DNA of 7,737 bases. It comes from JAEMQF01 sp031419715. GTDB taxonomy: Bacteria > Pseudomonadota > Gammaproteobacteria > Burkholderiales > Burkholderiaceae_C. Below are positions 1 through 5,416 of the stretch, piece by piece; positions within the stretch are counted from its first letter, which is position 1, and every line of letters starts with the position of its first letter. The position numbers and the translations under genes were made by a program. The DNA lies in the NCBI GenBank assembly GCA_031419715.1, contig JANOLJ010000241.1:1-7737 (forward strand), written 5' to 3'. The notes under the pieces are model-generated. The model did no database searches, was not told the origin of the DNA, and saw only the letters and a list, made by a program, of their open reading frames with translations.

Positions 1-298
1 GCGCAGGCGGGGGCGGCGCAGGCGGCGGGGGTGGTGGCGGCGGGGGTGGTGGCGGCGGGGGAGGCGGCGGTGGCGGGGGCGGCGGCGGCGGCTTCAACGC
101 ACCATCGCAGGCGGCGTTAGCGGTCGCGGGAGTCCAGTTGGCATCGCGCCAGCACAGATCGCCAGCGCCATTTCTCCAGACGATGCCCGATGAGTTGACC
201 CACTGGTCCGTGCCCGATGACTGCGCAAACGCGCCAGACACCGAAGCAGCGAGCGCAGCGGATGCAAACAGCGAAGCCACGTGATTCAGTTTCTTCAT
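1..298 (-). CDS. ompA: OmpA-family outer membrane protein, N-terminal part (cut by the window edge)
   Basis: The start codon is at 298-296 on the minus strand, and 99 codons are visible before the left edge. Residues 1-25 form a clear Sec signal peptide: MKK, a hydrophobic Ala/Leu/Ser core, then an AFA cleavage site before Gln26. The mature start (about 26-69) carries a signature known from Burkholderiales OmpA proteins: W33 and N35, W41-R42-N43-G44, then LCWRD (48-52), WTPAT (55-59) and CDG (64-66), with two cysteines, C49 and C64. A run of 24 prolines follows (70-93), then Ala, four Pro and Ala. In this family such a Pro/Ala linker leads to a C-terminal OmpA domain that binds peptidoglycan; that part is outside the window, so this function is inferred. 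A good Shine-Dalgarno (AGGAG) precedes the start. The gene is divergent from gyrA, the usual arrangement in this order. Family call confident; exact paralog less so. Confidence 0.85.
   Translation of the reverse strand, partial: MKKLNHVASLFASAALAASVSGAFAQSSGTDQWVNSSGIVWRNGAGDLCWRDANWTPATANAACDGALKPPPPPPPPPPPPPPPPPPPPPPPPAPPPPA
5..91 (-). repeat. Polyproline-coding low-complexity tract with a 15-bp tandem unit
   Basis: Read on the minus strand, 91 down to 20 encodes 24 uninterrupted prolines. An Ala codon (19-17) and four more Pro codons (16-5) follow. CCG, CCC, CCA and CCT codons are mixed. On the plus strand a 15-bp unit, CGGCGGGGGTGGTGG, occurs at 23-37 and again at 38-52, and a third copy starts at 53 before diverging. 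This suggests growth by slipped-strand duplication in multiples of three, which keeps the frame. Confidence 0.9.
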
Positions 299-300
299 GG

Positions 301-308
301 TTCTCCTC
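301..308 (-). promoter_or_regulatory. Shine-Dalgarno sequence of the ompA-like gene
   Basis: On the minus strand the bases just before the ATG read GAGGAGAACC. This gives an AGGAG core at 307-303, about four bases from the start codon. It is the only strong Shine-Dalgarno in the window and fixes this start. It lies next to CTCGAG (308-313), part of a short CCTC/GAGG inverted repeat that could mask it in the mRNA. Confidence 0.75.
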
Positions 309-344
309 TCGAGGTATAGAGCAGTCTTGTTCTGCTGATTGGCT

Positions 345-359
345 CTGTGACTAGCACAG
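345..359. repeat. Inverted repeat CTGTG-ACTAG-CACAG upstream of the ompA-like gene
   Basis: Two perfect 5-bp arms (345-349 and 355-359) flank a 5-bp spacer whose last four bases, CTAG, are self-complementary. It lies 47 bp upstream of the ompA start. It could be a small operator, or part of a hairpin in the ompA leader together with the 320-336 repeat. No known binding-site consensus is matched. Confidence 0.35.
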
Positions 360-422
360 CGCGGGAAATTCCGCTACTGCACCACTTCACTACCGGACGC
401 GAATTGTGCCATAGCGTTTACC

Positions 423-455
423 CGGCTTCTGTGCGTTAGCGCACCCCCAAAGCCG
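423..455. repeat. Nested inverted repeat (two-part stem-loop) between the divergent genes
   Basis: The outer arms CGGCTT (423-428) and AAGCCG (450-455) are perfectly complementary. Inside them GTGCG (431-435) and CGCAC (440-444) form a second perfect stem with a TTAG loop (436-439). The two stems are separated by 2 bases on one side and 5 on the other. It could act as a protein site or as RNA structure in whichever leader crosses it. It is not followed by a T tract on either strand, so it does not look like an intrinsic terminator. Confidence 0.45.
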
Positions 456-530
456 AAGAATGGCGGGTCGCCCGGCAGCGAGCGAGCGCGATGCCCTGCC
501 CAGGCCCGAGGCGCATCTCTTGGACCCACT

Positions 531-536
531 TAGAAT
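531..536 (+). promoter_or_regulatory. Candidate -10 element (TAGAAT) for gyrA
   Basis: TAGAAT matches the sigma-70 -10 consensus TATAAT at five of six positions. It stands out in GC-rich sequence and would start transcription near 543, giving a gyrA leader of about 75 bases. No acceptable -35 box lies 16-18 bp upstream (around 507-514), and there is no TG extension. The call therefore rests on the -10 alone. Confidence 0.3.
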
Positions 537-570
537 TCATCCGCATCCATTGCGCTGGCGGCGCGCCACC

Positions 571-618
571 GCCCGACGCGCCCGCCCCCCGCTCGCACCC
601 CGCTCCCCGCCCCTTCGC
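571..618 (+). promoter_or_regulatory. C-rich gyrA leader without a Shine-Dalgarno
   Basis: Of the 48 bases directly before the gyrA ATG, 32 are C, 10 G, 4 T and 2 A. There is no purine-rich ribosome-binding motif. C-rich, G-poor, unstructured RNA is the general character of Rho-loading (rut) sequences, so Rho-dependent control of the leader is possible. This is inference from composition only. Confidence 0.35.
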
Positions 619-3282
619 ATGACTCAATTCGCCAAAGAAACCCTGCCCATCAGCCTCGAAGAGGAGATGCGGCGCTCCTATCTCGACTACGCGATGAGCG
701 TGATCGTCGGGCGTGCGCTGCCCGACGCGCGCGACGGCCTCAAGCCCGTGCACCGGCGCAGCCTGTTCGCGATGCACGAACAGAACAACGATTGGAACCG
801 CCCCTTCAAGAAGAGCGCGCGCATCGTCGGTGACGTGATGGGCAAGTACCACCCGCACGGCGACAGCGCGATCTACGACACCATCGTGCGCATGGCGCAA
901 CCGTTCTCGCTGCGCCACATGCTGGTCGATGGTCAAGGCAACTTCGGCTCGGTGGACGGCGACAACCCGGCGGCGATGCGCTACACCGAAATCCGCCTGT
1001 CGAAGATCGCACATGAAATGCTCGGCGACCTCGACATGGAGACGGTCGATTTCGGCCCGAACTATGACGGCTCGGAGCGAGAGCCGCTGGTGCTGCCGGC
1101 CCGGTTCCCGAACCTGCTGGTCAACGGCTCCTCCGGAATCGCCGTGGGCATGGCGACGAACATTCCGCCGCACAACCTGAATGAAGTGATCGACGCCTGC
1201 CAGCACCTGCTGAAGAACCCGCAGGCCACGGTGGACGAGCTGATGGAAATCGTGCCCGCACCCGACTTTCCGACGGCGGGAATCATCTACGGCCTGAGCG
1301 GCGTGCGCGACGGCTACCGCACCGGGCGCGGCAAGATCGTGATGCGGGCGAAGTGCCACTTCGAGGACATCGACAAAGGCCAGCGCCAATCGATCATCGT
1401 AGACGAAATTCCGTATCAGGTGAATAAGAAGAGCCTGCTGGAGCGCATCGCCGAGCTGGTGCACGAGAAGAAGATCGAGGGCATCAGCCACATTCAGGAC
1501 GAGTCCGACAAATCGGGCATGCGCATCGTCATCGATCTGAAGCGCGGCGAGGTTCCCGAGGTCGTGCTGAACAACTTGTACAAGCAGACGCAGCTGCAAG
1601 ACACCTTCGGCATGAACATGGTGGCGCTGATCGACGGCCAGCCCAAGCTGTGTTCACTGCGCGAGCTGATTTCCATCTTCCTCGAGCACCGGCGTGAAGT
1701 GGTGACGCGGCGCACCGTGTTCGAACTGCGCAAGGCGCGCGAACGCGGCCATGTGCTGGAAGGCCTGGCCGTGGCGCTGGCCAATATTGATGAATTCATC
1801 GCCACGATCAAGGCCTCGCCAACGCCGCCGCTGGCCAAGTCGGCGTTGATGAGCAAGAGCTGGGATTCGGCGATGGTGCGCGACATGCTGGCGCGTGCCG
1901 AGGGGCAAACTCCGGGCGGGCGCGAGGCCTTCCGCCCCGCAGGCCTGGCCGCGACGTTCGGCATGCAGCCCGACGGCCTGTATCGCCTGTCGGAAGATCA
2001 GGCGGGCGAAATTTTGCAGATGCGCCTGCAGCGCCTGACCGGGCTGGAGCAAGACAAGATCGTCGGCGAATACAAGGAGGTGATGGCGCAGATCGCCGAC
2101 TTGATCGACATTCTGAACACGCCCTCGCGCGTGACGACGATCATCAGCGACGAACTCAGCGCCATCAAAACCGAGTTCGGCCAGACCAAACTCGGCGCGC
2201 GGCGCAGCGTGATCGAACCGAATGCGCAGGACCTCGGCACCGAAGACCTGATCCAGCCCACCGACATGGTGGTCACGTTGTCACACACCGGCTACATCAA
2301 GAGCCAGGCACTCTCGGAGTACCGCGCGCAGCGCCGCGGTGGCCGCGGCAAGCAGGCGACACAGACCAAGCAAGACGACTGGGTCGAGCAGCTCTTCATC
2401 GCCAACACGCACGACAACATTTTGTGCTTCACGAACCGCGGACGCGTGTATTGGCTGAAGGTCTGGGAAGTGCCGCAGGGTTCGCGCAATTCGCGCGGCC
2501 GACCCATCGTCAACATGTTCCCGCTGCAGGCCGGCGAAAAAGTCAACGTCGTGCTGCCGCTCACCGGTGAGGCGCGCAGCTTCCCAGCGCAACTGTTCGT
2601 CTTCATGGCCACCTCGCAGGGCACGGTCAAGAAGACCGGCCTGGACGAATTCAGCAACCCGCGCAAGGCCGGGATCATCGCGGTGGATCTCGACCCGGGC
2701 GACTTCCTGATCGGCGCGGCGCTCACCGACGGCCACCACGACGTGATGCTGTTCAGCGACGGCGGCAAGGCAGTGCGCTTCGACGAAGACGACGTGCGCG
2801 GCATGGGCCGCCAGGCGCGCGGCGTGCGCGGCATGATGCTCGACCCCGGCCAGAGCGTGATCGCGATGCTGGTCGCGGAAGACGAATCGCAAAGCGTGCT
2901 CACCGCCACCGAGAATGGCTACGGCAAGCGCACCAGCATCGTCGAGTACACGCGCCACGGGCGTGGCACGAAAGGCATGATCGCGATCCAGCAGTCCGAG
3001 CGCAACGGCAAGGTGGTCGCCGCCACGCTGGTGCGGCCCGACGACGAAATCATGCTCATCACCGACCGCGGTGTGCTGGTGCGCACGCGCGTCTCGGAGA
3101 TTCGCGAACTTGGGCGCGCCACACAGGGCGTGACGCTGATCGCGCTGGACGACGGCACCAAACTGATCGGCCTGCAGCGCATCGTTGAAAACGACGCGAA
3201 CGTCGGCAGCGGCGAGAACACCGAGAACGGAGACCTTGGCGGCGACCCTGGCGAGGAACCTGCCGCGCCTGAGGGCACGTGA
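619..3282 (+). CDS. gyrA: DNA gyrase subunit A
   Basis: GyrA is the breakage-reunion subunit of gyrase. It works as an A2B2 complex with GyrB to introduce negative supercoils using ATP. The product is 887 aa, close to the roughly 875 aa of E. coli GyrA. I chose the ATG at 619 because MTQFAKETLPISLEEEMRRS is the normal GyrA start; the open frame upstream to 460 is not GyrA-like. The catalytic tyrosine is Y122 (AAMRYTEIRL), in register with E. coli. The quinolone region is wild type at S83 and D87 (KYHPHGDSAIYD). The GyrA-box QRRGGRGK at 571-578 opens the C-terminal DNA-wrapping beta-pinwheel (to about 855) and marks gyrase rather than topoisomerase IV ParC. Residues 857-887 form an acidic tail with nine Asp/Glu and no Lys/Arg. 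No Shine-Dalgarno is visible. pheA follows after 65 bp. Confidence 0.98.
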   Translation: MTQFAKETLPISLEEEMRRSYLDYAMSVIVGRALPDARDGLKPVHRRSLFAMHEQNNDWNRPFKKSARIVGDVMGKYHPHGDSAIYDTIVRMAQPFSLRHMLVDGQGNFGSVDGDNPAAMRYTEIRLSKIAHEMLGDLDMETVDFGPNYDGSEREPLVLPARFPNLLVNGSSGIAVGMATNIPPHNLNEVIDACQHLLKNPQATVDELMEIVPAPDFPTAGIIYGLSGVRDGYRTGRGKIVMRAKCHFEDIDKGQRQSIIVDEIPYQVNKKSLLERIAELVHEKKIEGISHIQDESDKSGMRIVIDLKRGEVPEVVLNNLYKQTQLQDTFGMNMVALIDGQPKLCSLRELISIFLEHRREVVTRRTVFELRKARERGHVLEGLAVALANIDEFIATIKASPTPPLAKSALMSKSWDSAMVRDMLARAEGQTPGGREAFRPAGLAATFGMQPDGLYRLSEDQAGEILQMRLQRLTGLEQDKIVGEYKEVMAQIADLIDILNTPSRVTTIISDELSAIKTEFGQTKLGARRSVIEPNAQDLGTEDLIQPTDMVVTLSHTGYIKSQALSEYRAQRRGGRGKQATQTKQDDWVEQLFIANTHDNILCFTNRGRVYWLKVWEVPQGSRNSRGRPIVNMFPLQAGEKVNVVLPLTGEARSFPAQLFVFMATSQGTVKKTGLDEFSNPRKAGIIAVDLDPGDFLIGAALTDGHHDVMLFSDGGKAVRFDEDDVRGMGRQARGVRGMMLDPGQSVIAMLVAEDESQSVLTATENGYGKRTSIVEYTRHGRGTKGMIAIQQSERNGKVVAATLVRPDDEIMLITDRGVLVRTRVSEIRELGRATQGVTLIALDDGTKLIGLQRIVENDANVGSGENTENGDLGGDPGEEPAAPEGT

Positions 3283-3302
3283 ACCGCGATGGCCCCTGAC
3301 GC

Positions 3303-3317
3303 GCCCGCGGGGCGGGC
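3303..3317 (+). terminator. GC-only hairpin after gyrA; possible weak terminator or attenuator
   Basis: GCCCGC (3303-3308) and GCGGGC (3312-3317) form a perfect 6-bp all-GC stem with a GGG loop, starting 20 bases after the gyrA stop. No T tract follows, so it is not a standard intrinsic terminator. It may pause RNA polymerase, protect the 3' end of gyrA mRNA, or lower read-through into pheA. Confidence 0.35.
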
Positions 3318-3327
3318 AAGTTCCCCA

Positions 3328-3336
3328 TGCGAGAAT
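3328..3336 (+). promoter_or_regulatory. Candidate extended -10 element (TGC-GAGAAT) for pheA
   Basis: TGCGAGAAT resembles an extended -10 (TGn followed by a TATAAT-like box matching four of six). Its 3' end is 11 bases before the preferred pheA ATG. Transcription would start around 3343, giving an almost leaderless mRNA. No -35 box is seen; the GC hairpin occupies that space. Tentative. Confidence 0.3.
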
Positions 3337-3347
3337 TTGCCCCCTCC

Positions 3348-4466
3348 ATGGCTGACCTGACCCACGCTCCCGTTGGCGCACCTGAAGTCGATTTGTCGGC
3401 GCTGCGCGCGCGGATCGACGCCATCGACAGCCGCTTGCTCGGCCTGTTGAACGAGCGCGCCACGCTCGCTTTGCACATCGGCGAGATCAAGCGTGCCGAA
3501 GGCAGCGTGGCGTTTCGGCCGGAGCGCGAGGCACAGGTGATCGCCTCGCTGCGCGGCGCCAACCCCGGGCCGTTGCGCGCCGAGAGTGTGGCGCCGATCT
3601 GGCGCGAAATCATGTCGGCGTGCCGCGCCTTGGAAACGCCGACGCGCGTCGCCTTCCTCGGCCCGGCGGGCACTTTCAGCGAAGAAGCGACGCTCGCATT
3701 TTTCGGTTCGGCGATCGTGAAGATGCCGTGCGCCAACTTCGACGAAGTGCTGCACGCGGGCGTCACGGGCGCGGCTGACTTCGCGGTCGTGCCGGTGGAG
3801 AACTCCACCGAAGGCGTGGTGACGCGCTCCCTCGACCTGTTCCTCACGACGCCGCTTTTCATCATCGGCGAAACCAGTCTCCTGGTGCGGCACAACCTGC
3901 TGCGCGCGCAGAACTCGCTGGAGGGCGTGAGCGCGGTGTGCGCGCACCCGCAGGCGCTGGCCCAGTGCCATGCCTGGCTGGCGAACCACCTGCCCCACGC
4001 CGAGCGCCGCCCGGCCGCGAGCAACGCCGAAGCGGCGCGTCTGGCGAGCCTGGACCCGACGCTGGCCGCGATCGCGAGCACGCGCGCCGGGGCAGAGTTC
4101 GGCCTGCACGTCGTCGCCCCGGCGATCCAGGACGAAGCGCACAACCGAACGCGTTTCGCGATCCTCGCGCACCCGGATCGGCAGCCGCGACCCAAGGCCT
4201 CGGGCAGCGATTGCACGAGCCTGGTGGTGTCGGTGACCAACCGGCCCGGCGCCGTGCACGACATGCTGGTGCCGCTGAAGAAGCACGGCGTGTCGATGAG
4301 CCGCTTTGAGTCGCGCCCGGCGCGCTCCGGCCAGTGGGAGTACTACTTCTACATCGACATCCAGGGCCACCCGGACCAGCCGGAGGTGGCCGCGGCACTT
4401 GAAGAACTGCGCGGTGCCTGCGCGTTCTTCAAGCTGCTCGGAACCTACCCCATCGATACTCACTGA
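3348..4466 (+). CDS. pheA: Bifunctional chorismate mutase / prephenate dehydratase (P-protein)
   Basis: This cytoplasmic enzyme turns chorismate into prephenate and prephenate into phenylpyruvate, the committed route to phenylalanine. The 372-aa product has three parts. Residues 15-96 are an AroQ-type chorismate mutase: R20, R37, K48, R60 and E61 match E. coli R11, R28, K39, R51 and E52. Residues 99-275 are the dehydratase: it opens with FLGPAGTFSE, has VPVENSTEGVV at 148-158, and carries the catalytic TRF motif at 268-270. Residues 290-345 are an ACT domain with ESRP at 321-324 and GAVH at 301-304 in place of E. coli GALV, so phenylalanine feedback inhibition is likely. The ATG at 3348 gives an N-terminus of usual family length; an in-frame ATG at 3327 would add seven residues. 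Neither has a clear Shine-Dalgarno. tyrA starts 19 bp downstream, so the two are probably co-transcribed. Confidence 0.96.
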   Translation: MADLTHAPVGAPEVDLSALRARIDAIDSRLLGLLNERATLALHIGEIKRAEGSVAFRPEREAQVIASLRGANPGPLRAESVAPIWREIMSACRALETPTRVAFLGPAGTFSEEATLAFFGSAIVKMPCANFDEVLHAGVTGAADFAVVPVENSTEGVVTRSLDLFLTTPLFIIGETSLLVRHNLLRAQNSLEGVSAVCAHPQALAQCHAWLANHLPHAERRPAASNAEAARLASLDPTLAAIASTRAGAEFGLHVVAPAIQDEAHNRTRFAILAHPDRQPRPKASGSDCTSLVVSVTNRPGAVHDMLVPLKKHGVSMSRFESRPARSGQWEYYFYIDIQGHPDQPEVAAALEELRGACAFFKLLGTYPIDTH

Positions 4467-4485
4467 ATTCGAACGGGCCTCGCGA

Positions 4486-5370
4486 ATGTTCAATCAACTC
4501 GGTGTCATCGGCTGCGGCCTGATGGGCGGCTCATTTGCCCTCGCGCTCAAGCGCGCGGGCCTGGTGAGCCGGGTGATCGGCTACAGCAAGTCGCCCAGCA
4601 CGACGGAAAAAGCGAAGAAGCTTGGCGTCATCGACAAGGCGGCCGAATCGGCGCTGCTCGCGGTATCGGGCTCCGACATCGTGCTCATCGCCGTGCCGGT
4701 GGCCGCCACCGAGGCCACGTTTCGCGCGATCCGCCACCTCGTCGAGCCCGGCGTGCTGTTCATGGATGTGGGTTCGACCAAGCGTGATGTCGTCGACGCC
4801 GCGCGGCGCGTGCTGAAGGAGCGCATCGCGTCATTCGTTCCAGCGCACCCGATCGCGGGCAAGGAAGTGGGTGGTGTGGCGCATGCCGACGCGTCGCTTT
4901 ACAACGGGCGCCAGGTGATCCTCACGCCGCTGCCGAATACCAACCCCGATCTGCTGCAGAAGGCGACCGACGTGTGGGCGGCGATCGGCTCCCAAGTGCT
5001 GCGCATGACGCCGGAGAACCACGACGCGGCGTTCGCCGCGGTAAGCCACCTGCCGCACTTGCTGGCGTTCGTGTACTTCAATTCGATCGCGGGGCAGCCG
5101 GCGGGGCGCGACTACCTGTCGCTCGCCGGCCCGGGGTTTCGCGACTTCACGCGCATCGCCGCGAGCGACCCGCTGGTTTGGCGCGATGTGCTGATGTCGA
5201 ACCGCGAAGAAGTGCTCAAGCAGTCCGAGCGTTTCCGGCGCGAGCTCGAAGCGTTGGAACATGCGCTGAAGCACGGCAATGCCGACTCGCTGGAAGAGCA
5301 TATTCGCAGCGCCTCGGAGGGGCGCGCGGGCTGGCACTTGAGCAACCCCAAGTCCGCACCGCCGCGCTGA
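4486..5370 (+). CDS. tyrA: Prephenate (or cyclohexadienyl) dehydrogenase
   Basis: TyrA oxidatively decarboxylates prephenate to 4-hydroxyphenylpyruvate (or arogenate to tyrosine), the tyrosine branch after PheA. The 294-aa product is a single-function TyrA of normal length, with no chorismate mutase or ACT domain. The Rossmann fold opens with GCGLMG (9-14). Family motifs follow: DVGSTKRD (94-101), HPIAGKE (121-127), the SHLPH helix (187-191) and GPGFRDFTRIAASDP (215-229). The histidine of HPIAG and the arginine of FTRIA are known active-site positions in TyrA enzymes. Where NAD-type TyrA usually has Asp after the second strand, this protein has S34-K35 (GYSKS), which may favour NADP+. The ATG at 4486 begins the Rossmann fold directly; the frame upstream to 4306 only overlaps pheA and is not TyrA-like. 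No Shine-Dalgarno is evident. Prephenate versus arogenate preference cannot be read from sequence. Confidence 0.95.
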   Translation: MFNQLGVIGCGLMGGSFALALKRAGLVSRVIGYSKSPSTTEKAKKLGVIDKAAESALLAVSGSDIVLIAVPVAATEATFRAIRHLVEPGVLFMDVGSTKRDVVDAARRVLKERIASFVPAHPIAGKEVGGVAHADASLYNGRQVILTPLPNTNPDLLQKATDVWAAIGSQVLRMTPENHDAAFAAVSHLPHLLAFVYFNSIAGQPAGRDYLSLAGPGFRDFTRIAASDPLVWRDVLMSNREEVLKQSERFRRELEALEHALKHGNADSLEEHIRSASEGRAGWHLSNPKSAPPR

Positions 5371-5416
5371 GTTCGCTTCGACACGCGTCCCGCTGCCCTC
5401 TGTCGCGCGCCCGCGC

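Larger units (their letters stand above)
299..618. other. Divergent intergenic region between the ompA-like gene and gyrA
   Basis: These 320 bp hold no convincing gene. The gyrA frame stays open upstream to 460, but that extension is Arg/Pro-rich and unlike GyrA. The left half (about 299-420) is less GC-rich than the rest and should contain the ompA promoter, but I could not place -35 and -10 boxes with confidence. The region holds inverted repeats at 320-336 (AGCAG / CTGCT), 345-359 and 423-455, a TAGAAT box at 531-536, and a C-rich stretch at 571-618. Confidence 0.7.

Noticed and set aside
460..618. In-frame upstream extension of gyrA beginning at the ATG at 460
   Set aside because: The 53 extra residues are Arg/Pro-rich and unlike any GyrA, and the ATG at 619 begins the normal GyrA N-terminus. 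The extension also runs through the TAGAAT box and the C-rich leader.
436..1599. Minus-strand open frame of 387 codons over the start of gyrA
   Set aside because: It is antisense to the most conserved part of GyrA. The composition (His, Arg, Val, Ala, Asp) is that of a complement shadow, with no domain or Shine-Dalgarno.
3327..3347. Alternative pheA start seven codons upstream
   Set aside because: No Shine-Dalgarno, overlap with the candidate -10, and homologous P-proteins begin close to the 3348 start. It is not fully excluded.
2281..3381. Minus-strand open frame of 366 codons over the C-terminal half of gyrA
   Set aside because: Same reasons: a low-complexity shadow with no motif, fully antisense to the GyrA C-terminal domain.
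4306..4485. Upstream extension of tyrA overlapping the 3' end of pheA
   Set aside because: The residues are a frame-shifted shadow of the PheA ACT domain; TyrA proteins begin right at the Rossmann strand, as with the ATG at 4486.
2919..4493. Open frame of 524 codons on the minus strand, antisense to the end of gyrA and all of pheA
   Set aside because: Its product is Arg/Ala/His-rich, has no recognisable domain, and crosses two well-supported genes. Long antisense frames are expected opposite GC-rich genes with G/C third positions.
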